DNA of 64,000 bases. Source: Geobacteraceae bacterium (lineage in GTDB: Bacteria > Desulfobacterota > Desulfuromonadia > Geobacterales > Geobacteraceae). Under the pieces are notes generated by a model. The model was given only the letters and a program-made list of their open reading frames with translations. It was not told the origin of the DNA and searched no databases. The DNA lies in NCBI GenBank assembly GCA_029975275.1, contig JARKPN010000070.1, positions 1-64,000 of the forward strand. Direction: 5' to 3'. Below, piece after piece: positions 33,960-42,773 of the stretch. Position 1 is the stretch's first letter, and every line of letters starts with the position of its first letter. Made by a program: the position numbers and the translations under genes.

Positions 33960-34322
33960 CATGTTGTTGTCCGCTGCAGCAGTCCATGTCGAGCCGTCGG
34001 AGCAGCTGCGGTCTACGAATTGCTGGAACAGGCGGCCAGAGAGCGCAATCTATTAACTATTACAGCCGTCCCGCCCATCCTGCCCTTCTTCCGCTCCTTT
34101 CGCTAGGTTAGTTTCCATCCGGAAACTCCAGTTAAGTAACAACCGGTTTCTGATCTGGAAAGCGGGGATTTTTTGTCCTGGCAAGAAACTTTTCCCCGAA
34201 AAGTTGACAGCGAAGGCTGACAAAATCAAGGGGTTGCGCGCAGGCGTGCACGTAGTACGTCGCACAAGCAAACCCGCGGATTGACACAGCCAGGGCGAGA
34301 AAGCGCCCTTTCCGAACAGAAA
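33960..34322. other. Intergenic region with right inverted repeat
   Basis: Between convergent genes. It holds the right repeat copy (34109-34128) and a short hairpin AGGGCG/CGCCCT (34292-34309). A stretch near 33995-34106 reads AAAVYELLEQAARERN in one plus-strand frame without a start and may be a gene remnant. No intact gene is seen. Confidence 0.5.
34109..34128 (+). repeat. 20-bp inverted repeat, right copy
   Basis: TAGTTTCCATCCGGAAACTC, the exact reverse complement of 30502-30521. The inner part is itself palindromic (GTTTCC/GGAAAC). Confidence 0.7.
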
Positions 34323-35423
34323 CTAAAACATGAATCTGCGCATGCGGATATTGAGCAGTATGCCCAGACCTATCATCGAGGTAACCATGGAGGTCCCGCC
34401 GTAGGAGAAGAGCGGCAAAGGGACGCCGACCACCGGGAAGAGACCTATGACCATGCCGACATTGATGATGATGTGCCAGGCCAGCATGGCGGTCACCCCT
34501 ACTGCCATGAGGCTGCCGAAGTTGTCGTTGCACCTCCGGGCGATATTGATGCCCCACAGGATCAGGGACAGGTACAGGACCAGCATGACCAGGCAGCCGG
34601 CAAAGCCCCATTCCTCGGAAAAGACCGAAAACGCGAAGTCCGTATGCTGTTCGGGAAGGAACCTGAGCTGGGCCTGGGTCCCCTGGAGAAACCCCTTGCC
34701 GGTAAGCCCGCCCGAGCCGACCGCAATCTTGCTCTGTATGATGTGGTAACCGCTCCCCAGCGGGTCCCGCTCCGGCGACAGGAAATTCAGGACGCGCAGC
34801 TTCTGGTAGTCCCTCAGATAGAATTTCCATCCCAGCAACACGACAGGCACCGCCGACAGGAGGAGCGCAACCACGGTCCTGAGACGCACACCCACATAGA
34901 GTATCATGGAAAATGCAATCAGCACCACCAGTATTGCGGTCCCCAGGTCCGGCTGCTTCATAATCATAATGGCGGGCACGGCCAGGAGGAGGAAGGGGTT
35001 CAGGAGGTCCTTGAAGCTCATGGCCCCTGATACCGGGATATTGTCGAAATAACGGGCATAAACCATGATAATCACGATCTTCATCAGCTCCGACGGCTGA
35101 AAGCTGATGAACCCCAGGTGGAGCCAGCGGGTCGCCCCCATGGAGCTCTTCCCGGCGACCAGGACGACGAGCAGGAGGAGTGCGACGGTCCCGTACATCC
35201 AGTAGGCGATATCCTCCAGCACATGGTAATCGATACTGCAGACCAGGACCACCAGGGACAGGCCGATGAGTACCCAGTAAACCTGCCGGATAGTGTAGGA
35301 GGTCTCGGTCAGGGTATAGGACGCCGTGGCGCTGGAGATATTGACCACGCCGACGGCCGCTATGACGAGCACCAGGAGAAGAAGGCCCCAGTCGAAATTG
35401 GTAAACAGCCTGCGATCAATCAT
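34323..35423 (-). CDS. rodA: RodA rod-shape peptidoglycan polymerase
   Basis: 366 residues, about ten membrane spans, SEDS family. Conserved features include QPSELMKIVIIMVYARYFDN, MKQPDLGTAI and QGTQAQLRFLPEQHTDFAFS. RodA polymerises lipid II glycans in the elongasome with PBP2, encoded immediately upstream (8-base overlap). It is the last gene of the long minus-strand shape operon. Confidence 0.97.
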   Translation of the reverse strand: MIDRRLFTNFDWGLLLLVLVIAAVGVVNISSATASYTLTETSYTIRQVYWVLIGLSLVVLVCSIDYHVLEDIAYWMYGTVALLLLVVLVAGKSSMGATRWLHLGFISFQPSELMKIVIIMVYARYFDNIPVSGAMSFKDLLNPFLLLAVPAIMIMKQPDLGTAILVVLIAFSMILYVGVRLRTVVALLLSAVPVVLLGWKFYLRDYQKLRVLNFLSPERDPLGSGYHIIQSKIAVGSGGLTGKGFLQGTQAQLRFLPEQHTDFAFSVFSEEWGFAGCLVMLVLYLSLILWGINIARRCNDNFGSLMAVGVTAMLAWHIIINVGMVIGLFPVVGVPLPLFSYGGTSMVTSMIGLGILLNIRMRRFMF

Positions 35424-37335
35424 CTCCTTCGCGCTCCTCCGGTGCCTGCTCGGCGGTCACGCCTCCGGCTCCTTCTTCCGCCTGTTGGGCCGGTGCCGCG
35501 ACGCTCGGCGGCTTCGGCTTCCGTATGACCCCTTTTCCTTCGAAATAGGCCCGCAGGATCCTGCCGGCAATGGGCGCCGCGGCCGAGCCTCCGTGCTCGC
35601 CGTGCTCCACGACCACGGCCACGGCTATCTCGGGCTTCTCATAGGGAGCGAACCCCACGAACAGGGCGTGGTCCCGGTACTGGTAGGGTATACTCCCTCC
35701 CTTCCTGAGCTTCACCACCTGCGAGGTACCGGTCTTGCCGGCGGTCTTGACCTCGTAGAGCCTGGCCGCCCCGCCGGTCCCTCCCGGCTCGTTCACCACC
35801 GCGTACAGACCCTGTTTGACCAGGCTGAAACTCCGGTGACTGATGCCCACACGTTTCAGGATCTGGGGCTGGAATTCCCGGAGCACCTTTCCCTCGGGGC
35901 TTATAATCCTTTTCACCAGGTTCGGGCGGTAAATCGTCCCTTCGTTGGCGACAGCCGCCGTCATGGCGGCCAGCTGGATGGGGGTCATGAGGACATACCC
36001 CTGGCCGATGGATACCGGCAGGGTCTCCCCCTTGAGCCACTTCTTTCCGAAGCGCTTCTCCTTCCATTGGGATGTGGGTATGAGTCCGCTCTTTTCATTG
36101 TCCAGACCGATGCCGAAGGGTGATCCCAGGCCGAATTTCAAGGCGTATTCGGCGATGCGATCCACCCCGAGCTGTTCCCCCAGGCGATAGAAATAGACGT
36201 CGCACGACTCCCTGAGGGCCTTTTTCAGGTTCACCGCGCCATGACCCTTCCTGTTCCAGCAGCCGAATGCCCTGTTGCCCATCCGATACGAACCGGAGCA
36301 GTTCACCGTGGTATTCTCGTCGATCACCCCTTCTTCGAGTCCGGCCAGGGCGGTGATGATCTTGAAGGTCGAGCCCGGGGGATACTGTCCCTTCAGGGCC
36401 TTGTTCTCCAGCGGATGACGCTTGTCGTCCAGATATTCCCGCCATTGCTTGGCCGGCAGAGTCCCGGCGAACAGGGCGGGATCGAACCCCGGGGTGCTGA
36501 CGAAGGCCAGGACCTCGCCGCTGGTCACGTCAAGGGCGACAGCGGCTCCCGCCTGGCTGCCGAAGGCGGCTTCGGCCCGCTTCTGGATCTCCAGGTCCAC
36601 CGTCAGGACGAGGCTGTTGCCGGCCGTGGGCACCCTCTCGCTCACGGTCCGCAGGAACCTTCCCATGGCGTCGACCTCTATCTGGCGTCCGCCGTTGACG
36701 CCGTGCAGGTCCTTTTCCCAGTTCCGTTCGATGCCGCTCTTGCCGATGTAGTCGCCCGGATTGTACTCCTTGAACCGCTCGCTCCCCAGCTCCTGCTCCG
36801 ACATCTCTCCCAGGTGACCGAACAGGTGGGCGCCGAGCAGGCCGTGGGGATATTCCCGGATCGGGTGCATCTCTATGTCCAGGCCCGGCAGGGAAAGCCG
36901 GTTCTCTTCCAGGATCTCCAACTGGTCGCGGGAGATGCCGGACGCCAGGATCACCGGCCGGTATCTGCCCCTTTTGCTACCCTTTTCCCACTTCTCCAGC
37001 AGCTCCGCCGGATCGACGCCCAGCAACCGGGACAGGGTAGCCAGGAACGCATCCCGGTCCGCCACCTCCTGGGGTATGACGGCAACGCTGAACGAAGGAC
37101 GGTTGTCCACCATGATGACGCCGTTTCTGTCAAGAATGGCGCCCCTTGAGGCGGCCACTGGCACCAGCCGCAGCCGGTTGCTCTCGGAAAGGTTCTGGAA
37201 GCTCTCCGCCTTGACGATCTGGAGATACCAGAGACGGAGCAGCAACAGGAAAAACAGGGCCGTGACCCCTATGGTGAGCCCCAGTATCCTGCGGGACGGC
37301 GCCCGGACCTCGCGGATGAAACGGTGCTCTCTCAT
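35416..37335 (-). CDS. mrdA: Penicillin-binding protein 2
   Basis: About 639 residues: short cytoplasmic tail, one membrane anchor (GLTIGVTALFFLLLLRLWYL), pedestal domain, then transpeptidase with active-site PPGSTFKII (SxxK), RESCDVY (SxN position) and AGKTGTSQV (KTG). It is the elongation-specific cross-linking partner of RodA. The start at 37335, not the upstream ATG at 37407, is supported by GGAGGAGGG and by an ATGA overlap with the mreD stop. The C-terminal 35 residues form a low-complexity Ala/Glu tail. Confidence 0.96.
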   Translation of the reverse strand: MREHRFIREVRAPSRRILGLTIGVTALFFLLLLRLWYLQIVKAESFQNLSESNRLRLVPVAASRGAILDRNGVIMVDNRPSFSVAVIPQEVADRDAFLATLSRLLGVDPAELLEKWEKGSKRGRYRPVILASGISRDQLEILEENRLSLPGLDIEMHPIREYPHGLLGAHLFGHLGEMSEQELGSERFKEYNPGDYIGKSGIERNWEKDLHGVNGGRQIEVDAMGRFLRTVSERVPTAGNSLVLTVDLEIQKRAEAAFGSQAGAAVALDVTSGEVLAFVSTPGFDPALFAGTLPAKQWREYLDDKRHPLENKALKGQYPPGSTFKIITALAGLEEGVIDENTTVNCSGSYRMGNRAFGCWNRKGHGAVNLKKALRESCDVYFYRLGEQLGVDRIAEYALKFGLGSPFGIGLDNEKSGLIPTSQWKEKRFGKKWLKGETLPVSIGQGYVLMTPIQLAAMTAAVANEGTIYRPNLVKRIISPEGKVLREFQPQILKRVGISHRSFSLVKQGLYAVVNEPGGTGGAARLYEVKTAGKTGTSQVVKLRKGGSIPYQYRDHALFVGFAPYEKPEIAVAVVVEHGEHGGSAAAPIAGRILRAYFEGKGVIRKPKPPSVAAPAQQAEEGAGGVTAEQAPEEREGDD

Positions 37336-37820
37336 GTGCCCTCCTCCGCGGCCGCCAGGGGGATCAGCCGGAATATCAGGCCGGAGACCAGCGCATTCAC
37401 CATGCACTGGGGGAGAAGCGCGCCGAGAATCGAGGCGTAGACCCCTTCGGATGCCGAAAAGATCAGGAGGAGCAGAAGATGGACGAACGCGGTCAGCACG
37501 GTGGCCAGGAGCGCTCCCAGCACCATCAGGGTCCGGCTCCCGGTATAGAGCCGTTCCGATGCCTCGTGGTAGAGGAGAAAGACCAGCAGGAAGGAGAACC
37601 CGTTCAGGCCGAAGTAGATGCCGCTCAGGGCGTCCTGGAGCAGGCCCAGCAGGAACGAGGAGCAGGCCCCGGCCCGTATGCCGGCCCGGAACCCGAGGTA
37701 GACCGTGAAGATGAGCAGGATGCCCGGCCTGAACGGCTCGGCCAGGTAGGCGGGAAAGATGATCGTCTGGAGGAAGACCGCCGCGATGACGAGAACGAGG
37801 ATGTTGAGATACCTGAACAT
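37332..37820 (-). CDS. mreD: Rod shape-determining protein MreD
   Basis: About 162 residues, five hydrophobic spans (NILVLVIAAVFLQTIIFPAY; GILLIFTVYLGFRAG). ATG 37820 comes one base after the mreC stop; an upstream ATG at 37844 would overlap mreC. MreD is an integral part of the elongasome. Confidence 0.92.
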   Translation of the reverse strand: MFRYLNILVLVIAAVFLQTIIFPAYLAEPFRPGILLIFTVYLGFRAGIRAGACSSFLLGLLQDALSGIYFGLNGFSFLLVFLLYHEASERLYTGSRTLMVLGALLATVLTAFVHLLLLLIFSASEGVYASILGALLPQCMVNALVSGLIFRLIPLAAAEEGT

Positions 37821-37821
37821 G

Positions 37822-38634
37822 CTATTGAACCAGAACCAGCACATGCTCCAGGCGGGACATGGCGACGTAGGGGCGGAGGTCCACGCTCTGGAAGATGCCG
37901 TATTCCCCTTTTTTCACCATGGTCACCTCGCCGATGGGAAGCCCCTTGGGGAACACCCCTCCGATGCCGGAGGTCACCACCACGTCCCCCACCCTCACGT
38001 CCTCGCCCCGCTGGGAAAACTCAAGGGAGCAGAGCCCCCCCGCCTTGCCCATCACCACTCCCCTTGCGCGGGAGCGCTGAACCGTGGCCGCAATGGCGCT
38101 GGCATGGTCGGTCAGCAGGAGCAGCCGCGAGCTGTTGGCAGCGACCCGGACCACCCTCCCCACGACCCCTGCCGCGGCAACCACCGGCATCCCTTCGCGC
38201 ACCCCGTCCATCGAGCCCCGGTCGATGATGACCGTCCTGAACCAGGGGGTCGCGTCCTCCCCGATGACGTTGGCCGCGATGGAGGTGCCCTGCAGGCCCC
38301 CCTTCAGGTCCAGCAGCCGCTGCAGGCGTTCATTGGCCAGCACGGCCTCGCGGCTGCGGATGAGCCTGGTGTTCTGCTCCTCGATGACGGCGCGCAGCCG
38401 CTTGTTCTCCTCCCGCACCCCCACCAGGGAGATATAGTTCTCCCAGATGCCGGAAAAAAAGCCGTTGACGCCGGAGACGGTGCCGCCGATGGGTGCGGTG
38501 ACGTTCAGCACAGCCCTTTCGAAGGCATTGGAATTCTCCTTCTGGCGCAGGTTCAGGGAATAGAACAGGAGCGCGGCCAGGAGAGCAGTCCCTCCGATGA
38601 TTCGGATGCCGTGTTTTCTGATGAAATTGACCAT
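37822..38634 (-). CDS. mreC: Rod shape-determining protein MreC
   Basis: About 270 residues: N-terminal anchor (IIGGTALLAALLFYSLNL), a coiled coil (ENKRLRAVIEEQNTRLIRSR), then the double beta-barrel (VIGEDATPWFRTVIIDRGS; GVVGRVVRVAANSSRLLLLT). It bridges MreB and PBP2 in the periplasm. ATG 38634 was used; a TTG at 38649 would lie within the T-run of the preceding hairpin. Confidence 0.95.
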   Translation of the reverse strand: MVNFIRKHGIRIIGGTALLAALLFYSLNLRQKENSNAFERAVLNVTAPIGGTVSGVNGFFSGIWENYISLVGVREENKRLRAVIEEQNTRLIRSREAVLANERLQRLLDLKGGLQGTSIAANVIGEDATPWFRTVIIDRGSMDGVREGMPVVAAAGVVGRVVRVAANSSRLLLLTDHASAIAATVQRSRARGVVMGKAGGLCSLEFSQRGEDVRVGDVVVTSGIGGVFPKGLPIGEVTMVKKGEYGIFQSVDLRPYVAMSRLEHVLVLVQ

Positions 38635-38640
38635 GTTCGG

Positions 38641-38667
38641 AAAAAGCAAAGGGAGGCGAAACCTCCC
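38641..38667 (-). terminator. Terminator or attenuator just before mreC
   Basis: On the minus strand GGGAGG, a 5-base loop and CCTCCC are followed by TTTGCTTTTT. It ends only seven bases before the mreC ATG, so it should reduce read-through from the sugar-nucleotide genes. Bases 38668-38852 hold no gene. Confidence 0.65.
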
Positions 38668-38852
38668 TTCCCCTTATCAGGTTTTTGAAAAACCGCTGCG
38701 GAGGTCGCCTGCCGTATTGTGCGGCGCCCGCACCCTGGCCTGTCTCAATTGACATGCCTCGGGTGCCGCGCTCCGTGCGCCTTGCATCCGGCCTTCTTCG
38801 TGACGTTTTTCACCAGACTGACATGGACGGCAGCTTACCGGGATCCCCCTCG

Positions 38853-39344
38853 TCAGTCCAGGCGAAACGGCGACCCTTCCAGGTCTTCGTGCCGGATCTC
38901 ATCCACCGGCGAATTCTTCCCTTCACCGGCGTATAACCTGTCGGGAGCGTTGAACACCAGCCCGTTCTCGATTCCCACGTTCTTGTAGGCATGCACCACG
39001 CCCGGGGGGACGATCACCACCCTGGGGGCGTCCACGCCGGCGTAAAAAACCTGCCTGACGCCGAAGGACGGGGAGTCCGGCCTCCGGTCCCAGAGATAGA
39101 CCTTGAAGTTGGACGGACCCAGGAAGCAGAAGTAGTCGGTCTGTTCCACGTGCTCGTGGGGTCCCCGGGCCACGCCCGGAGCGGTCATGGAGATGTAGGC
39201 CATGGCGGGCTTCATCATCCCTTCCAGCTCGTCGAGCCGGAACAGCTCCGAAAGCCAGCCCCTCTCGTCCAGATGCTTGGTAAGCGGGCGAACCGCCACG
39301 TCGTGAATCTTTCCCGGTTTGTACGTCTGCTCCTCTGGCCTCAC
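38853..39344 (-). CDS. rfbC: dTDP-4-dehydrorhamnose 3,5-epimerase family protein
   Basis: 163-residue cupin of the RmlC family: RGWLSELFRLDE, GVARGPHEHVEQTDYFCFLG with the catalytic His region, and VIVPPGVVHAYKN. Slightly shorter than typical RmlC (about 185), so it may be a relative that handles another dTDP-keto sugar. GTG start at 39344 with AAGGAG upstream; it abuts the rfbA stop. Confidence 0.8.
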   Translation of the reverse strand: MRPEEQTYKPGKIHDVAVRPLTKHLDERGWLSELFRLDELEGMMKPAMAYISMTAPGVARGPHEHVEQTDYFCFLGPSNFKVYLWDRRPDSPSFGVRQVFYAGVDAPRVVIVPPGVVHAYKNVGIENGLVFNAPDRLYAGEGKNSPVDEIRHEDLEGSPFRLD

Positions 39345-40232
39345 TTACAACTCCTTGTGAATTATTTCATTGTATACCCGGGACAGGTAGTCCCGGTACC
39401 CGGATTTGGGGGTCGCGGCAATCACCCGTTCCATGGCCGCCCGGTCGATGAACCCCAGCCGGAAGGCGATCTCCTCCAGGCAGGCGATCTTGAGCCCCTG
39501 CCTCATCTCCAGGGTTCCGATAAAATGGCTCGCCTCCAGCAGGCTCTGGTGGGTGCCGGTATCCAGCCAGGCGATGCCTCGCCCGAGCTTTTCCACCCGA
39601 AGTTCCCCCCGGCGCAGATACTCCAGGTTCAGGTCGGTGATCTCCAGCTCCCCCCGGGACGAGGGGCGCATGGTCCTGGTGATCTCCACCACCTTGCTGT
39701 CGTACAGGTACAGGCCTGGCACCGCGTAGTGGGTCTTGGGCCTGGCAGGCTTCTCCTCGATCCCTATTGCCTGGCCGTTCTCGTCGAACTCCACCACCCC
39801 GTAGCGCTCCGGGTCGTGGACGTAGTAGCCGAATATCTTGGCCCCGCCGCTGAAATCCCTGATCGCCGCGTCGAGCCCCATCTTTCCGTAGAAGATGTTG
39901 TCTCCCAGGATAAGGCATACGGAATCGCCGTCGATGAACTCCTCTCCGATGATAAATGCCTGGGCAATCCCTCCGGGCTCGGGCTGGACCTTGTAGTGCA
40001 GGCTGATCCCCCACCTGGAGCCGTCCCCGAGCAGGGCCTGGAACCTGGGTGTGTCCTGGGGGGTCGAGATGATCAGGATGTCCTTGAGCCCCGCCGTCAT
40101 GAGGGTTGCCAGGGGGTAGTAGATCATCGGCTTGTCGTAGACCGGCTGCAGCTGCTTGCTGGCAACCAGGGTGAGGGGATAGAGCCGGCTTCCGGCACCT
40201 CCCGCGAGGATAATCCCTTTTTTTATCGCCAT
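39345..40232 (-). CDS. rfbA: Glucose-1-phosphate thymidylyltransferase
   Basis: 295 residues, the normal RmlA length, with [44 protein letters not shown] and [14 protein letters not shown]. It makes dTDP-glucose, the first step to dTDP-rhamnose. It is directly followed by rfbC. No rfbB or rfbD appears in the window. Confidence 0.97.
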   Translation of the reverse strand: MAIKKGIILAGGAGSRLYPLTLVASKQLQPVYDKPMIYYPLATLMTAGLKDILIISTPQDTPRFQALLGDGSRWGISLHYKVQPEPGGIAQAFIIGEEFIDGDSVCLILGDNIFYGKMGLDAAIRDFSGGAKIFGYYVHDPERYGVVEFDENGQAIGIEEKPARPKTHYAVPGLYLYDSKVVEITRTMRPSSRGELEITDLNLEYLRRGELRVEKLGRGIAWLDTGTHQSLLEASHFIGTLEMRQGLKIACLEEIAFRLGFIDRAAMERVIAATPKSGYRDYLSRVYNEIIHKEL

Positions 40233-40365
40233 GTGCGAATCCGTCCTTTTCCGCGCAATGCAACGCCCGGAGGAGCGCAGCCTCCTTTTTGTATCATAGG
40301 GTTTGAAAACTCGTCAATTTATTTGGTTTCCATCCGGAATCAGCGTTGACCGCTCGGGAAGTTGA

Positions 40366-40385
40366 CCGGGGAATAAATTCCCCGG
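40366..40385. repeat. Palindromic intergenic repeat
   Basis: CCGGGGAATAAATTCCCCGG, a 9-2-9 palindrome continued by CTACAATCATTCTG and CCCTCCGGGAC. It has the appearance of a dispersed genomic repeat. A CCATCCGGAA motif lies just upstream at 40330. The whole stretch 40264-40494 between rfbA and gmhB contains no gene. Confidence 0.65.
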
Positions 40386-40494
40386 CTACAATCATTCTGT
40401 CCCTCCGGGACGCAAGCAACAATCTAACCGGACAGCGCTGATCCGGAATGTGACACCAGGGGCCGGGTTGGAACGGTTAAGGATCGGAGCGTAT

Positions 40495-41046
40495 TCACAC
40501 GCTCCCCGCCCGGATGGCCCGCGCAGCCTCGAGCAGATCCGCGAACAGCGGCACGCCGGCCGGGAGCTCGCGGGCCTGGTCCGCTCCATAGCCGGTCCCG
40601 ACCAGGATTGCCCTGCAACCGGCAGCCAGCCCGGCTTCCAGGTCGCTCCGCTTGTCGCCGATCAGGTACGACCGGACCAGGTCGACGCGGTAATCGGCCG
40701 CAGCCTGCAGGATCATGCCGGGCAGCGGCTTGCGGCAGGAGCAGGGGCCGCCGTGATCCGGGTGGTGGGGACAGACGTACCAGGCGTCTACGACGGCGCC
40801 CCGGGCCGCCAGTTGTTCCGACATATGGCGGTGCAGGAGATCGACCGCCCCCAGGGAATAGTACCCCCTGGCGACCCCGGACTGGTTGGTGACCACGATG
40901 ACCAGGTAACCGGCATCCTTCAGGAGCGCGATGGCCTCGGCCGCCCCGGGGAGGAACTCAAGCTCCTCGACCCGGTGCAGGTACCCCTTCTCCACGTTGA
41001 TGACCCCGTCCCTGTCCAGGAACACGGCCCTGTTCGAGTGATTCAC
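40495..41046 (-). CDS. gmhB: D-glycero-beta-D-manno-heptose-1,7-bisphosphate 7-phosphatase
   Basis: 183-residue HAD-family phosphatase: catalytic VFLDRDGVINVEKGYLH, VVTNQSGVARGYYS, the zinc loop CPHHPDHGGPCSCRKP and LIGDKRSDLEAG. It removes the C7 phosphate in ADP-heptose synthesis, between the two HldE steps. GTG start. Confidence 0.95.
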   Translation of the reverse strand: MNHSNRAVFLDRDGVINVEKGYLHRVEELEFLPGAAEAIALLKDAGYLVIVVTNQSGVARGYYSLGAVDLLHRHMSEQLAARGAVVDAWYVCPHHPDHGGPCSCRKPLPGMILQAAADYRVDLVRSYLIGDKRSDLEAGLAAGCRAILVGTGYGADQARELPAGVPLFADLLEAARAIRAGSV

Positions 41047-41079
41047 CTGGTCTCCCCCGGGGGCTCAACCGCTTCAGAT

Positions 41080-41188
41080 TCCCCCTCACCCGGCGCCATG
41101 CGCCACCCTCTCCCTTATGGAGAGGGTATCCCGAAAATCCCTTCTCCATGAGGGAGAAGGTGCCCCAAAGGGGCGGATGAGGGGGATG
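41080..41188. repeat. Intergenic repeat with two hairpins
   Basis: Two adjacent hairpins (CCCTCTCC/GGAGAGGG at 41105-41127, CCTTCTCC/GGAGAAGG at 41140-41160) framed by CCCCCTCACCC and GGGGCGGATGAGGGGG. It resembles a REP-type dispersed repeat and lies between gmhB and hldE. Confidence 0.65.
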
Positions 41189-41220
41189 GCGAACTGTTAA
41201 ACCCGAAGAAAAGTAAAGTT

Positions 41221-42687
41221 CTACCCGTAATTCTGCAGGATCTTCTCGATGATGTTGGTGGTGGACCTGCCGTCCACGAACTCCACCAGCTCGATCCTGC
41301 CGCCGTAGGACTCCACCAGGTCCTTGCCCACCACCCGGTCGGGGGTGTAGTCTCCCCCCTTGACCAGCACGTGGGGCCGCAGGGTCTCCAGCAGCCCCAT
41401 GGGGGTGTCCTCTTCGAAGATCACCACGTAGTCCACGCAGTCCAGGGCCGCCAGGATGTGGGCACGCTCGCTCTGGCCGATCAGGGGCCGCTTCTCCCCC
41501 TTCAGCCGCCGCACCGAGGCGTCGCTGTTCAGGCCCAGCACCAGCAGGTCCCCGTAACTGCGGGCCTTCTGCAGGTACTTGACGTGCCCCACGTGGAGCA
41601 GGTCGAAACAGCCGTTGGTGAAGGCGACCCGCTTGCCGTTCCGCTTCTCCGCCTCGATGATGGAGGCGAGCGCGTCCAGGTTCTTGATCTTGGTGTCGCT
41701 GTCCTGGTGTTCGTGCCGGATGCAGCCGATAATCTCCTTGGGAGTTACGGTCGAGGTCCCCACCTTGCCGACCGCGATGCCAGCCGCCACGTTGGCCAGC
41801 CGGGCCGCCTCGTCGAACGCCAGACCGCAGGCCAGTCCCACCCCCAGAGTAGCCACCACCGTATCGCCCGCACCGGTCACGTCGTACACCTCGCGAGCCA
41901 CGGTCGGAATGTGGACCTCTCCCCCGGCGCGGGGAAACAGCGACATACCCTCGGAACTGCGGGTGATGAGGACCGCCTGGTACTCTCCCTCCTCCAGCAG
42001 GACGGCGGCGGCCCGGGCCAGGCTCTCTGCGTCGGTGATCGGGATGCGGGAGGCGGCCTCCGCCTCTTTCCGATTCGGGGTGATGATGTCGGCGCCCCGG
42101 TACTTGGCGTAATCGTTCCCCTTCGGGTCCACCACCACCCGGACGCCCCGCTCCTGTGCCGCAATGACTATCCCTTGTATCACCCTTTGCGTGAGCACGC
42201 CCTTGCCGTAGTCGGAGATGAGGATGATGTCCCACAGGTTGCCCGGGTCGCGCACGTACGCCAGGATCCTGTCCTCCAGCTCGGTGGTGATGTTCTCCCT
42301 GCTCTCGCGGTCGATGCGCACGATCTGCTGGTTGGCGGCCAGCACCCTGGTCTTCTTGCTGGTCATGCGCATGGGGTCCTCGAACACCCCGGCCACGTCC
42401 ACCCCTTTGCCGGTGAACACGTGCCTGAGATGGGTGCCGTTCTCGTCCCCGCCGATCACGCTGCAGATGGACACGCCGCAGCCGTAGGCAGCCAGGTTGT
42501 TCACCACGTTGCCGGCGCCCCCCAGCCGCAGGTCCTCGCGCCGCACGTCCACCACCTGGACCGGGGCCTCGGGGGAGATGCGCTCGGCCTTGCCCCACAG
42601 GTATTCGTCCAGCATCAGGTCGCCGACCACCAGGGCGCGGACCCCCTTTGCCCGGGTAAATATCGATTCAGCATCCTTGCGATCCAT
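41221..42687 (-). CDS. hldE: Bifunctional heptose-7-phosphate kinase / ADP-heptose synthase
   Basis: 488 residues. The N-terminal PfkB-type kinase (LRLGGAGNVVNNLAAYG; DVTGAGDTVVATLGVGL) phosphorylates C1 of heptose 7-phosphate. The C-terminal nucleotidyltransferase (FTNGCFDLLHVGHVKYLQKA) joins AMP to heptose 1-phosphate. With gmhA and gmhB it completes ADP-heptose synthesis for the lipopolysaccharide core. Confidence 0.97.
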   Translation of the reverse strand: MDRKDAESIFTRAKGVRALVVGDLMLDEYLWGKAERISPEAPVQVVDVRREDLRLGGAGNVVNNLAAYGCGVSICSVIGGDENGTHLRHVFTGKGVDVAGVFEDPMRMTSKKTRVLAANQQIVRIDRESRENITTELEDRILAYVRDPGNLWDIILISDYGKGVLTQRVIQGIVIAAQERGVRVVVDPKGNDYAKYRGADIITPNRKEAEAASRIPITDAESLARAAAVLLEEGEYQAVLITRSSEGMSLFPRAGGEVHIPTVAREVYDVTGAGDTVVATLGVGLACGLAFDEAARLANVAAGIAVGKVGTSTVTPKEIIGCIRHEHQDSDTKIKNLDALASIIEAEKRNGKRVAFTNGCFDLLHVGHVKYLQKARSYGDLLVLGLNSDASVRRLKGEKRPLIGQSERAHILAALDCVDYVVIFEEDTPMGLLETLRPHVLVKGGDYTPDRVVGKDLVESYGGRIELVEFVDGRSTTNIIEKILQNYG

Positions 42688-42773
42688 TCAGAACTCCCCT
42701 CAAAGGCAGTTTTGAGTTTTGAATTATGAATTTTGAGTTTTCGTTCTGCAATTCAACATTCAGAACTCAAAAC

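Noticed and set aside
34288-34312. Hairpin after rodA as a terminator
   Set aside because: The stem is only six pairs and its T-run is on the plus strand, the wrong side for rodA.
38991-42729. Two 452-codon plus-strand ORFs (38991-40349, 41371-42729)
   Set aside because: Shadows of rfbC/rfbA and hldE on the other strand.
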